DNA from: Vicinamibacteria bacterium
GTDB lineage: Bacteria; Acidobacteriota; Vicinamibacteria; Fen-336
DNA: 64,000 nucleotides
Direction: 5' to 3'
Assembly: GCA_035570235.1 (NCBI GenBank)
Contig: DATMML010000091.1
Span: 62,001 to 126,000, forward strand
Within the stretch, counting starts at the first letter, position 1. The number at the start of each line of letters is the position of its first letter. The notes under the pieces were generated by a model, which was given only the letters and a program-made list of their open reading frames with translations, did no database searches and was not told the DNA's origin. Positions 50,634-59,266 of this stretch are shown piece by piece. A program made the translations under genes and the position numbers.

Positions 50634-52016
50634 ATGCCCGAAGGCCACGCGAGGCTCAGGCTGCTGCTGGTGATGGCCCTCGCGACGGCCACGGCGTGCG
50701 GCGGCCGCGGCCCCGCCCGCCTCCCCGCCGCGCGGCCGAGCGTGCTCTTCGTCATTTTCGACGATCTCTCCTACCACATCGGCCTTTACGGGGGGGACGC
50801 TCGCACGCCCCAGCTGGAGCGCTTGGCCCGGCGCGGACGGCGATTCGACCGCGCCTACTGCCAATACCCGCTCTGCAGTCCCAGCCGTACGTCGTTCCTC
50901 ACCGGCTGGGGGCCGGAAAAGACGCAGGTCTGGGGCAACCTCCGCCCGCCGAGGGCCTGGCTCCAAGGCGCCATCCCTTTGCAGGAGCACTTCCACGCCA
51001 ACGGCTACTTCACGGCCCGGGTGGGCAAGGTGTACCACAGCCGCTTCGAGAGCGAGTTCCAATGGGACTTCACGGAGGACACCTACGACGACGCCGCCGA
51101 CGAGCAGATCCCGAGCGCGATCGGATGGGGGCCCTCCCCCCGCCGAGACGCGGACGAGCCCGATGGGCGAGCGGCACACCGCGCCGTGCGCCTGTTGGAG
51201 GAGAAGAAGGACGTGCCCTTCTTCATCGGGGTCGGCTTCCTGAAGCCACACGACCCCTGGGTGGTGCCTGAGGCCTACATCCGCATGTACCCTCCCCCGT
51301 CGGTGAGGCTGCCCCCCGAGGCCCCGAACCACGGGGACGACGCGGTCCTGGAGCCCCGGCGCGGAGCTCCTTTCGAGATCCCGCCCGAGAAGCGCCGAGA
51401 GGCCCGGGCCGCTTACCAGGCCGCGGTGACTTTTGCGGACGCCCAGCTGGGCCTGCTCCTGGACGCGCTCGATCGGCTGCGCCTCTGGGACCGCACGGTG
51501 GTGGTGGTGCTGGGCGACAACGGCGTGCATGTGGGCGAGCACGGGATCTTCGGGAAGATGACTCTCTTCGAGGAATCGGCGCGGGTGCCCTTGCTGCTGG
51601 CCGCCCCCGGCTTGAAGCGGCCGGGCACGCCCTCGGAGCGGCTGGTGGAGCTCCTTGACCTCTACCCCACACTACTCGACTTGTGCCGGCTTCCCCCCGT
51701 GGAGGGTCTGGAGGGGACGAGCCTCCTGCCCCTCCTTCAGGATCCCGAGCGCCCCTGGAAGGGCGCCGCCTACACGCTCCGGAAAGTGGGAGCCACCAAG
51801 AAGGGCCAGCTGGCCAAGAGCGTGCGCACCGAACGCTACCGGTACACAGAGTGGCCGGACGGAGAGACCGAGCTCTACGACCATCAGACCGACCCCGAGG
51901 AGTTCAGCAACCTGGCGGGGGATCCCCGCCACGCAGCCGAGCTCGAGGAGCTCCGGAAGACGCTGCGGGCCGGCGTGGGGGCGCACTCCCCGGTACGGCC
52001 GGGGGCGTCCCCTTGA
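50634..52016 (+). CDS. Sulfatase of the iduronate-2-sulfatase type, exported
   Basis: 460 residues. The N-terminus has a hydrophobic segment ending in TATACGG (Cys22), a possible but weak lipobox. IFDDLSYHIGLYGG (41-54) supplies two metal-binding Asp residues, and LCSPSRTSFLTG (80-91) places the formylglycine at Cys81 in CxPSR. KPHDPW and LGDNGVHVGEHG (Asp/Asn and His) complete the calcium site. This is the group that desulfates glycan uronic acids. A formylglycine-generating enzyme must be encoded elsewhere. It converges with the kinase gene. Confidence 0.88.
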   Translation: MPEGHARLRLLLVMALATATACGGRGPARLPAARPSVLFVIFDDLSYHIGLYGGDARTPQLERLARRGRRFDRAYCQYPLCSPSRTSFLTGWGPEKTQVWGNLRPPRAWLQGAIPLQEHFHANGYFTARVGKVYHSRFESEFQWDFTEDTYDDAADEQIPSAIGWGPSPRRDADEPDGRAAHRAVRLLEEKKDVPFFIGVGFLKPHDPWVVPEAYIRMYPPPSVRLPPEAPNHGDDAVLEPRRGAPFEIPPEKRREARAAYQAAVTFADAQLGLLLDALDRLRLWDRTVVVVLGDNGVHVGEHGIFGKMTLFEESARVPLLLAAPGLKRPGTPSERLVELLDLYPTLLDLCRLPPVEGLEGTSLLPLLQDPERPWKGAAYTLRKVGATKKGQLAKSVRTERYRYTEWPDGETELYDHQTDPEEFSNLAGDPRHAAELEELRKTLRAGVGAHSPVRPGASP

Positions 52017-52047
52017 GGCGAGCCACCGGCCGGAGCGGGTCTCGGGG

Positions 52048-53121
52048 TCAGACCCGCGCAAACACGAGCAGCAGGGTCCGCATCACGAGATAGGCCAGGA
52101 CCAGGAGGGCCACCGTCCGATGGGTCTTGAAAACGCGCACCGCCCGCTCCAGCCAGCCTTCCCGATAGGCCTCGACTGGAGCGCGGGCCAGGAAGCGGCC
52201 GATGTCGGCCGCGAGTCCGGACACGCTCGGGTAGCGATCCGCGGGGGCCGCGCCCAGGGCCTTCAAGCAGATGGCCTCAAGCGGCCGCGGTAGGGCGGGA
52301 TCGGCGTGCCGCGGGCGCTCGATGGGCGGGGTCCACGACTCCCGGCCCTGTGGCCAGGTCGCGGTGGGGCCTTGGGAGGGGGGGGCGGGGGCCCGTCCGG
52401 GCGTGCGTCCCACGAGGAGGAAGTAAAGGATGGCCCCCAGGGCGTACACGTCCGTCCGCTCGTCGATACCCTCGACGTCCCCGCGCGCCTGCTCGGGGGC
52501 CATGTAACCCGGCGTGCCCAAGACGGTGCCGTGCGCGGTCTGGCCGGGAACGCCCGCTCCCGCGGGGGCGGCGGTCGGGCCCGCGAGCCCCGGGCCGGAA
52601 TCGGATCTGAGCTTGGCCAGCCCCCAATCGAGGACGAGCACCTCGCCGAAGGCACCGACCATGACGTTCTCTGGCTTCAGGTCCCGATGGACGACGCCGT
52701 GGGCATGGGCAAAGGCCACCGCTTCGCAGATCCTTTCGAAGAGCCGCAGCCGCTCGCTCAAGGGCAGGCCGGCGCGGAGGTGCCGGTCCAGCCGCTCGCC
52801 CGCGACCCGCTTCATGGCGTAGAAGATCCGGCCGTCGGGCAGGGTGCCCACGTCGTGCACGGGGACGATGCCGGGATGCTCGAGCCGGGCGATGATGCGC
52901 GCTTCGCGCAGCATCCGCTCGCCCGCCTCCGGGCCGGCGGTCGGAGCGTGGAGCACCTTTAGGGCCACCGGGCGTCGGAGGTGCCGATCGTTGGCCAGAT
53001 AGACGGTGCCCATGCCGCCCCGCGCGATGGGCTCCACGATCTCGTAACGCGTTTCCGAGAGGTCGGGCCAGTCCGCCACCTGCCGGAGGTGGTCGAGGGT
53101 GCCGTCGGAGAGGGAGGTCAA
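52048..53121 (-). CDS. Serine/threonine protein kinase
   Basis: 357 residues. The kinase domain (about 28-290) has [14 protein letters not shown] (glycine loop), ALKVLHA (Lys55 region), [12 protein letters not shown] and LDWGLAKL, where DWG replaces the usual [16 protein letters not shown] is the activation segment. A C-terminal hydrophobic helix (about 335-353) may be a membrane anchor. Its ATG overlaps the sigma-factor stop by four bases. Paired ECF/kinase genes suggest the kinase controls the sigma factor, as described for STK-linked ECF groups. Confidence 0.88.
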   Translation of the reverse strand: MTSLSDGTLDHLRQVADWPDLSETRYEIVEPIARGGMGTVYLANDRHLRRPVALKVLHAPTAGPEAGERMLREARIIARLEHPGIVPVHDVGTLPDGRIFYAMKRVAGERLDRHLRAGLPLSERLRLFERICEAVAFAHAHGVVHRDLKPENVMVGAFGEVLVLDWGLAKLRSDSGPGLAGPTAAPAGAGVPGQTAHGTVLGTPGYMAPEQARGDVEGIDERTDVYALGAILYFLLVGRTPGRAPAPPSQGPTATWPQGRESWTPPIERPRHADPALPRPLEAICLKALGAAPADRYPSVSGLAADIGRFLARAPVEAYREGWLERAVRVFKTHRTVALLVLAYLVMRTLLLVFARV

Positions 53122-53867
53122 CGGGGATCGATCCCCAGGAGCTGGCGCGCCTCCGCCCGGAATTCCTCATCGCTAGCGCTGACCGCTCGCAACTTCTCGA
53201 GGACGATCTCGCGGAGGGCGCGGCGGGCCCAGGCCAGGTGGTTCGTGACTTGGGTGACGGGAAGGTCGAGCTCGTGGCCGAGATCGGCGTAGGTCGGGCG
53301 AGAGGCCGCCTCGGTCAGGTCGTAGCGCTCGAAGACCAAGAGGGACTCGGCTTTGGACGCGGCTCGGCCGCGTTCTCGCAGCGCATCCACCGCATGCTCG
53401 AACAGCCACCGCACCCACTCCCGGTAGAAGTAAGCCTCCAGGTCCAGGCCGTCGGGAACCTGCTGGGCGAGGACCTGGCCCTCCGCTCCTTCGAAGTCCA
53501 AGGAGAGCACCTGGGTGTCGCCCCCGCGCTTGATGCGTCGGGCTGCCTTCCTCTGGTTGGAGAGGAAGCCGTCCAGGCAGACGCGCAGGTAGGTTCGGAA
53601 GCGGGCCCGGGCCGGATCGTACCCCTCGAAGAAGCCCTTCTCGAATGCGCGGGCGAAGAACTCTTGGGTCAGGTCCTTGGCGTCCTCGTTGGAAGCACGC
53701 CACTTCACCCGCATGTACTTGTAGACCGGCTTCCAATAGGCCTCGACGAGGGCGGCAAAGCCACGTTCCCGCACGTCTGGCGCGGGATCGCCCACCGCCC
53801 GGAGGACGGAGTTCCGGGTCAAGGGGAACCGACCCTGGGGTCCGCCGATGTCGGTGTCCCGGTCCAA
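53118..53867 (-). CDS. ECF-type RNA polymerase sigma factor linked to a kinase
   Basis: 249 residues, longer than most ECF factors because of extra N- and C-terminal segments. Region 2 is seen in [20 protein letters not shown] and [15 protein letters not shown] (about 40-80), region 4 in [25 protein letters not shown] (about 191-215). The layout resembles ECF groups associated with Hanks-type kinases in Planctomycetes and Acidobacteriota. No anti-sigma gene is adjacent; the kinase gene overlaps its end. It begins seven bases after the SDR gene, so the three may be one operon. Confidence 0.85.
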   Translation of the reverse strand: MDRDTDIGGPQGRFPLTRNSVLRAVGDPAPDVRERGFAALVEAYWKPVYKYMRVKWRASNEDAKDLTQEFFARAFEKGFFEGYDPARARFRTYLRVCLDGFLSNQRKAARRIKRGGDTQVLSLDFEGAEGQVLAQQVPDGLDLEAYFYREWVRWLFEHAVDALRERGRAASKAESLLVFERYDLTEAASRPTYADLGHELDLPVTQVTNHLAWARRALREIVLEKLRAVSASDEEFRAEARQLLGIDPR

Positions 53868-53874
53868 AGGAATC

Positions 53875-54780
53875 TCAGGTCGGCTGATGCGCCTTCCAAG
53901 CCTCGAAGTACGTGGCGACGCCGTCCAGGAAGCCGCCGTGCCGCGGCTGCCAGCCCAGCCGGCGCACGGCTTTGCGGGAGTCCACGTGTTGGTCCAGGGT
54001 CAGCGCCTCCGCGAAGTCCCCCATCTTCCGCGCCGCCGCCTCCAGCGGCACATACTCCAGGGGGGCCGTGATCCCGGCGGCGGCGGCCACCGCGGCCGCC
54101 ATCTCCCCCACCGTGCTGCGCGAGCGGTCGGTGACGTTGAATACCTCCCCCGCGAGATCGCTCTCCGCGGCGCGCACGTAGCCGTCGGCCAGATCGTCGA
54201 CGTGCACCATCGCCCAGCGGTTTCGGCCGTCCCCGATCACCCGCACTACCTTGTCCTGTTGGGCCCCCGCGAACCAGTTGCCGGTCAGGCCCCCTTGCCG
54301 GCCATACACGCATCCTGGCCGCAGCACCAGGCCCCGCGCGCCCGCCGCCTGCAGCACGAGCTGCTCGTGGGCGGGACGCCAGGCCACCGCCCGCGCCGGC
54401 TTGAGGGGCGTCGTCTCGTCGGCCGGGGGGGCGCCGGTGTTTCCGTGGACCCAGACGCCGCTCGTGTACACGAGGGTCTTGGGCTGTGGCCCCGTCCGGG
54501 CCGCGGCCAGGAACGCGTCCAGCGCGGCTCGGTCCGGTCCCACCATGCCGGCCTGGATGTCGGCCGCGGCATGGACCAGCACGGAGCAGTCGGCGGCAAC
54601 CCCCGCGTAGCTCTGGGGCCGACCGAGGTCGCCGAGCACGGGATGGATCTCCCGGCGGGCGAGCGCGGCCATCTTCTCCGGGGAGCGGCAGAGACCCCAG
54701 ACCTCGTGCCCCGCGCGGCGGAAGGCCAGCGCCGCCGCGCCGCCGATGTAACCCGTGGCCCCCGTCAGGAACACCCTCAC
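53875..54780 (-). CDS. NAD-dependent epimerase/dehydratase-like SDR lacking the YxxxK pair
   Basis: 301 residues from GTG 54780, with GGAGGT directly upstream. FLTGATGYIGGA (4-15) is an intact nucleotide loop, and VYTSGVWVHG holds a Ser at the usual place. Alignment of the next helix by its EQLVL block puts Ala and Arg (AVAWRPAHEQL) where extended SDRs have Tyr and Lys. So the canonical catalytic pair appears missing, and the protein may bind NAD(P) as a sensor or use other residues. VLRPGCVYG and WAMVHVDDLADGYVRA are otherwise normal. It precedes the ECF sigma gene. Confidence 0.8.
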   Translation of the reverse strand: MRVFLTGATGYIGGAAALAFRRAGHEVWGLCRSPEKMAALARREIHPVLGDLGRPQSYAGVAADCSVLVHAAADIQAGMVGPDRAALDAFLAAARTGPQPKTLVYTSGVWVHGNTGAPPADETTPLKPARAVAWRPAHEQLVLQAAGARGLVLRPGCVYGRQGGLTGNWFAGAQQDKVVRVIGDGRNRWAMVHVDDLADGYVRAAESDLAGEVFNVTDRSRSTVGEMAAAVAAAAGITAPLEYVPLEAAARKMGDFAEALTLDQHVDSRKAVRRLGWQPRHGGFLDGVATYFEAWKAHQPT

Positions 54781-55090
54781 TTGACCTCCTGCCAATCGCC
54801 GACCACCCGATCTTAGCTCCGCTCCCCGCCGGAAGGAACGCCTCTCGGGTGGACCGGGATGGGCGCTCCCGGGGCGCCCGCTCCCTGTCCCCGGGTGGGC
54901 GGTCTTCGAACGACCCACGAGTCGAGCGGGCCTGGCCCCCGTCTTGCAGATCCGCTTCCATGCCTCGTCAGGGGACACGCGCACTCTTCGAAGCGCCCCG
55001 GCCGGCAGTGGATTCCGACGCTTCAGGCCGCCTCCAGTGGCCCGAGGGACACACGGTCGTGGCCGCGGAGGCACAAGGACAGGAGGGATC

Positions 55091-55519
55091 ATGGGCGTGA
55101 ATGTGAGACCAGCGTCGCTGACCGACGGCGTGGCCGTCCTCGCTCTGCTTGAGGACGTCGGCTACTACCCCGAGCCCATTTCCTTCGCCCAGACCTTCCG
55201 CAAGACGCTCGGCAACCCTCATTTCCTCGTTCGCGTGGCCGAGGTGGACGGCAAGATCGTGGGCGTGGCCACCCTGTCCCTCCGCTATCAGCTCGGCCTG
55301 GGCGGCCTGCTCGCTTGCCTGGACGAGTTCGCGCTGGCCGGGGGCGCGCAAAAAGGCGTGGAGCGGGCCCTTCTCCAGGCCACGGTGGGCAAGGCCCGCT
55401 CGCTGGGCGCGGTCCGGGTCGTGAAAGAGGCGAACCGGGGCACGCCCCCGCCGCGGGCGGCCCAGCTCGCCGCCCGCGCCGCCGCCGGGCTGGGCCCGCC
55501 CGCCCGCAGCGTAGCCTGA
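55091..55519 (+). CDS. GNAT-family N-acetyltransferase
   Basis: 142 residues from ATG 55091, preceded by AGGAGGGATC. VRPASLTDGVAVLALLEDVGY (5-25) and VAEVDGKIVGVATLSLRYQL (46-65) match the N-terminal half of the GNAT fold. The region LDEFALAGGAQKGVERALLQ corresponds to the acetyl-CoA loop, but the usual Q/RxxGxG/A reads GGAQKGVE, which is atypical. The C-terminus is Pro/Ala-rich. Substrate unknown. It diverges from the SDR gene over 310 bases; the 54781-55090 gap shows no other gene I can support. Confidence 0.75.
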   Translation: MGVNVRPASLTDGVAVLALLEDVGYYPEPISFAQTFRKTLGNPHFLVRVAEVDGKIVGVATLSLRYQLGLGGLLACLDEFALAGGAQKGVERALLQATVGKARSLGAVRVVKEANRGTPPPRAAQLAARAAAGLGPPARSVA

Positions 55520-55580
55520 GCGCGCAAAGCCGAGACGGGTGTCTTCCCTCGCGCGCGGGGCTGTGCCACTATCTCGGCCC

Positions 55581-56657
55581 ATGCCGCGCTGGGGTTGGTG
55601 GGGCCTCAAGGTCCTCTACGTCGCCCTCATCCTGCTCCTGATCGCGGGGCTGGGAGGCGAGGTGATCCTCCGCGGGGAGAGACGGATGGCGGAGCGGGAC
55701 GCCGCGGAGTATCTCTCGCGCAGCCTCTACAGCCACTCCTGGGAGCGACAAGCCGCCGCCCGGCCACTCTGGAAGCACGGGCGGGTCTGGGAGGAGTACA
55801 AACCCAACGCCCGCCTCGACCTCACCGTCGGCGGCGAGAGCTACAGCGTCCAGATCAACAGCCTGGGCTTCCGCACGCGCGAGTTCACGGCCAAGAAATC
55901 CCCGGGCACCTTGCGCGTGATCTGCCTGGGTGGCTCCACCACGGTGGGAGGCCGGACGAACGACGAGACCTACCCGGCCATCCTCGAGCGCGGGCTAAGG
56001 CAACACCACCCCCACCTCTCCCTCGAGGTGCTCAACTTCGGGATCAGCGGAACCACCTCCGACTATTGGCTCGAGCGGCGCGAGAAGCTGTTTGGCTTCG
56101 AGCCCGACCTCATCGTCGACTACGGCGCCATCAACGATCTCGCCTGGCACCACCTCCCCCGCTACGCGGCGAGCCACCCTTGGCGGCTCACCCAGCAGCG
56201 CAGTCTCCTTTTGGAACGGTTGCTCCCCCTCCCCCCCCGCGATTTCGATCCCTTCTTCCAGGAAACCCTCGTTAACTTCCGCACCATGGGAGAGCTCTGC
56301 CGAGAGCACGGGGTGCGCTACCTAGTGGCCTCCTTTGCCGCGCCCGACTACCAGGCGGCCCCCCCGAGCTTCCGGCGCTACCTGGACGTCAACCTGGACT
56401 TCTGGACGACCCACCTGCCCCTGCACGACTACCGCGAATACGCGGCCCTCATCGCCCGCTACAACGACTTGTTCGAGCTCTTCGTCTACGAACATCACAT
56501 GGCGCACGTGCTCGTGCACCGCCTGCTCCGCGAGCCCCTGCTCTTCACCGACATCTGCCACCTGACCCCGGAGGGCATCTCCCGGCTGGCGGAGGCCTTC
56601 TTGCCCGCGGTGAGCCGGATCCTGGAGGAAAAGACGCCGGGCCCGCCTTCTCCCTGA
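55581..56657 (+). CDS. SGNH/GDSL-type hydrolase, membrane-anchored (second copy)
   Basis: 358 residues from ATG 55581. A membrane segment at about 10-26 is followed by an SGNH fold. ICLGGSTTVGG provides the block I Ser (GGST variant), FGISGTTSDYWLERREKLF the Gly block, DYGAINDLAW the Asn block, and TDICHLTPEGISRLA the C-terminal Asp-His pair. It has the same overall layout as the hydrolase at 44103-45140. Its role is probably deacylation of an envelope polysaccharide, by analogy. A TATCTC box lies five bases before the start. Confidence 0.8.
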   Translation: MPRWGWWGLKVLYVALILLLIAGLGGEVILRGERRMAERDAAEYLSRSLYSHSWERQAAARPLWKHGRVWEEYKPNARLDLTVGGESYSVQINSLGFRTREFTAKKSPGTLRVICLGGSTTVGGRTNDETYPAILERGLRQHHPHLSLEVLNFGISGTTSDYWLERREKLFGFEPDLIVDYGAINDLAWHHLPRYAASHPWRLTQQRSLLLERLLPLPPRDFDPFFQETLVNFRTMGELCREHGVRYLVASFAAPDYQAAPPSFRRYLDVNLDFWTTHLPLHDYREYAALIARYNDLFELFVYEHHMAHVLVHRLLREPLLFTDICHLTPEGISRLAEAFLPAVSRILEEKTPGPPSP

Positions 56658-56679
56658 CGCGGCCGGCTTCCCCGCCGGT

Positions 56680-56685
56680 TAGAAT
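56680..56685 (+). promoter_or_regulatory. -10 box (TAGAAT) just before the alpha/beta hydrolase gene
   Basis: TAGAAT ends six bases before the GTG at 56692, so the transcript could begin on or next to the start codon. A weak CTGACG at 56654-56659 is spaced too far (20 bases). Confidence 0.3.
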
Positions 56686-56691
56686 CCACCC

Positions 56692-57363
56692 GTGGCCCAG
56701 AACCAGACCTTCGACTTTGCCGGCCCCGCGGGTCGGCTAGAGGCCATCCTCATGTGGCCGGACGAGGCCCCCCTCGCGGCCGCGGTGGTGTGCCATGCCC
56801 ATCCCGAGTTCGGCGGGATCATGCATTACAAGGTGGTCTTCCGCATCGCCAAGGCGCTCCAGCAGGAGGGCTTGGCCGCCCTGCGCTTCAACTTCCGGGG
56901 GGTGGGGCGGAGCGAGGGTACCCACGACCACGGCCGGGGTGAGCAGGACGACGTGCGCGCTGCGCTCGACGAGAGCGAGCGCCGCTTCCCCGGCCTGCCC
57001 CTCGTCCTCGGCGGCTTCTCCTTCGGTTCCGAGATGGCCCTGCGGGTGGGGGTAAGGGACGCCCGCGCGCGCGCTCTCTTCGCTCTGGGCTTCCCGCTCT
57101 CCCGGGTCGGGGACACTTCGTTCCTCGAGGTCTGCCCCAAGCCCCGGCTCTTCGTCCAGGGGGAGGCCGACGAGTTCGGCCCCGCGGATCAGCTGAGGCG
57201 GCTCGTGGAGCGCTTGCCCCCGCCCCGCTCCCTCATCGTGGTTCCGAAGAGCGACCACTTCTTCACCGGGCACCTGGAGGCCCTCCAGGAGGCGGTCGGT
57301 TCCTGGGCCGGTGGCCGACCCTGGACCGCGTCCTCTCGCCCGGAGAAAGAGAGCCGGTCATGA
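56692..57363 (+). CDS. Alpha/beta hydrolase (COG2945-like)
   Basis: 223 residues from GTG 56692. VVCHAHPEFGGIMHYKVVFR (32-51), LRFNFRGVGRSEGTHDHG (62-79) and the nucleophile elbow GGFSFGSEMA (107-116, Ser) are those of small COG2945-type hydrolases. GEADEF and SDHFF supply the Asp and His. No signal peptide is seen, so it is cytoplasmic. The stop overlaps the next gene by four bases. Substrate is unknown. Confidence 0.85.
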   Translation: MAQNQTFDFAGPAGRLEAILMWPDEAPLAAAVVCHAHPEFGGIMHYKVVFRIAKALQQEGLAALRFNFRGVGRSEGTHDHGRGEQDDVRAALDESERRFPGLPLVLGGFSFGSEMALRVGVRDARARALFALGFPLSRVGDTSFLEVCPKPRLFVQGEADEFGPADQLRRLVERLPPPRSLIVVPKSDHFFTGHLEALQEAVGSWAGGRPWTASSRPEKESRS

Positions 57364-57911
57364 ACGTTCTGCGCCCCGACCGCGCCGTGCTCGTGCTCGT
57401 GGACCTACAAGAGCGGCTCCTGCCCGCCATCGTGGGCCGGGAGCGGATCGTGAGAAACAGCGTTCTCCTCCTCCGGCTGGCGCGGATCCTCGATCTGCCT
57501 GTGGTCCTCACCACCCAGTACCGGAAGGGGCTGGGCGAAATCGTGCCCGAGGTACGGGAAGGGGCGGGGGGCCTGGAGCCGCTCGATAAGGTTTCCTTTG
57601 GGTGCTTCCAGAGCGAGCCGTTCCTCTCCCGCCTCTCCGCGCTCTCTGGCCGCGACCAGCTCCTTCTGGGGGGAGTGGAGAGCCACATCTGCGTGGCCCA
57701 GACGGTGCTGGGCGCGCTCGATAAGGGCTATGAAGTCCACCTGGCGAGCGACGCCGTGGGCTCGCGCACGGACGAGAACTCCCGCGTGGGCCTTTCGCGG
57801 ATGGAGCGCGCGGGGGCCCTTCTCTCCAGCGCGGAGATGGCGATCTACGAGCTGCTGGGCCGCAGCGACGGCGAGGCCTTCAAGAAGATGCTCCCCTACC
57901 TCAAGGCATGA
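57360..57911 (+). CDS. Isochorismatase-family cysteine hydrolase
   Basis: 183 residues. The triad is Asp15 (LVDLQERL), Lys77 (LDKVSFGCF) and Cys111 (GVESHICVAQT), with the non-proline cis-peptide segment GVESHI. The size and motifs fit YcaC-like or nicotinamidase-like hydrolases that cleave amides; the substrate is not evident. It is translationally coupled to the preceding alpha/beta hydrolase (ATGA). A cytoplasmic enzyme, because no signal is visible. Confidence 0.87.
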   Translation: MNVLRPDRAVLVLVDLQERLLPAIVGRERIVRNSVLLLRLARILDLPVVLTTQYRKGLGEIVPEVREGAGGLEPLDKVSFGCFQSEPFLSRLSALSGRDQLLLGGVESHICVAQTVLGALDKGYEVHLASDAVGSRTDENSRVGLSRMERAGALLSSAEMAIYELLGRSDGEAFKKMLPYLKA

Positions 57912-57925
57912 GGCGGCGCGCCCAC

Positions 57926-59140
57926 TCAGCCGCGGGGCGTCCGCCGGTCGGCGAACTCCTGCAAGACGTCCCAGACGTGGGGGTGCGTGGCGGTGATCGA
58001 GTCCAGGGTGGGCCGGTCCAGCTCCAGTAGCTCGCAGCGGGTGAGGGCGGCGATGGTGGCGGAGCGGGGTTTGCCGGTCAAGATCGAGACCTCTCCGAAA
58101 AAGACCCCCTCGTTCAGGTCGCCCAGCTTGACCTGAAGGCCGGCGGCGTCCTTCCGGAAAGCGCGGACCATGCCCGAGGTGAGCATGTAGAGGCTCTCAC
58201 CGGGCTCTCCCTCCCGAAGGATCACGTCCCCCCGCTTGAAGGTGAGCAGCTTCAGTCCCTGGATGACGGCCACCATCTCGTCCACGGAGAAGTCCTTGAA
58301 GAGCGGACTCACCACAATCTGGCTGCCCGTGGCCGGGGCCTCTCCCGCGGGGCCGGCCGCGGCCCCTTCCCCCGAGGGGAACACGCTGTCGATGAGGGAC
58401 AGCACCTCCTCGGCAAAGTGGCTGTCCGACATGGGATCCGGAGAGGCGGGCTCGGGTTCGGTCAGCGGCTCCACCTCCTCAACCCCGTCTGCGAATAGCA
58501 GGTCGTTGTCGACCACCGAACTCGGGGCGGATGGAGCGGGGGCCTCCAGAGGGACGAGATCGAGGGAGGCGGGCTCGGCCAGGATGGGCTCGGCCTCGAG
58601 GGCCTCCGGCTCGAGTGCTATCTCGGGCACGTCTTCTGGCTCGGGGCTAGGGGCGGGGGGCTCCTCGGCCTCGGGGGCCATCCGGGGCTCGCCCACGCTC
58701 GGAGCCGAGAGCGGTTCTTCGGGCACCGCGACCGCACTCTCCCGAGGGGGCGGCTCGAAACCGATCTCCTCCATGCCGATCTCGAAGCCCGCGGGGGGGA
58801 GCACGGTGGCATTGCGCTGCTTTTCCTGGATGAGGGCGGCGATCTTCACATCCACGTCCCGCTGTCCGGGGTCGATCTTCTGGATCTTCTTGAGGACGGA
58901 GATGGCTTTGGCCGCGAACCCCTCGCGCGCGAACTCATCGGCGAGGGCGGTCAGGTGGACCACGGCGTCGCGACCCTTGCCGGCCAAGACCAGCACGTCG
59001 GCGAGCTGGAGGCGGAGGCGTGGGTCGGCGTGCTGGCCCTGGAGTTGGGCGCGAAGGACTTCGATCGCCTTCGAGTAGTTCTTCTTGGCGATCAGAGCGA
59101 CGACGTCGTCCCCCCTCGTCTGGCCGAAACTCAGCGCCAT
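57926..59140 (-). CDS. TPR / proline-glutamate linker / cyclic-nucleotide-binding domain protein
   Basis: About 404 residues from ATG 59140. Residues 1-110 are helical and TPR-like (KKNYSKAIEVLRAQLQGQ, LAGKGRDAVVHLTALADEFA). Residues about 130-270 are a Pro/Glu/Ala-rich linker with repeated acidic motifs. Residues about 280-400 are a cNMP-binding domain with GEPGESLYMLTSGMVRAF and a phosphate-binding cassette FFGEVSILTGKPRSATIAA that retains the key Glu and Arg. No DNA-binding or kinase domain follows. It may be an assembly platform that senses cAMP or a related nucleotide. A hairpin precedes its ribosome site. Confidence 0.85.
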   Translation of the reverse strand: MALSFGQTRGDDVVALIAKKNYSKAIEVLRAQLQGQHADPRLRLQLADVLVLAGKGRDAVVHLTALADEFAREGFAAKAISVLKKIQKIDPGQRDVDVKIAALIQEKQRNATVLPPAGFEIGMEEIGFEPPPRESAVAVPEEPLSAPSVGEPRMAPEAEEPPAPSPEPEDVPEIALEPEALEAEPILAEPASLDLVPLEAPAPSAPSSVVDNDLLFADGVEEVEPLTEPEPASPDPMSDSHFAEEVLSLIDSVFPSGEGAAAGPAGEAPATGSQIVVSPLFKDFSVDEMVAVIQGLKLLTFKRGDVILREGEPGESLYMLTSGMVRAFRKDAAGLQVKLGDLNEGVFFGEVSILTGKPRSATIAALTRCELLELDRPTLDSITATHPHVWDVLQEFADRRTPRG

Positions 59141-59150
59141 CCTCACTCCA

Positions 59151-59169
59151 GTCTCCTCGCTGAGGAGAC
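59151..59169 (-). promoter_or_regulatory. Leader hairpin before the TPR/cNMP gene
   Basis: GTCTCCTC and GAGGAGAC form a perfect eight-base stem with a three-base loop. It ends 10 bases before the ATG (59140), immediately upstream of the GGAGTGAGG ribosome site, so it could block or expose translation. Confidence 0.5.
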
Positions 59170-59266
59170 TAAGGCGGGGGGGGCGGGGTGTCAACGATCG
59201 GGCTTCTCGTGTCGGTAGAGGCTTCTTGAAGGCCGCTCCGGCCGTGCCTTGGGTTAAGAGCGAGCT

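Noticed and set aside
50043-51542. Open frame of 499 codons on the minus strand
   Set aside because: It is antisense to the metzincin-like and sulfatase genes, which have motif support (HExxH, CxPSR).
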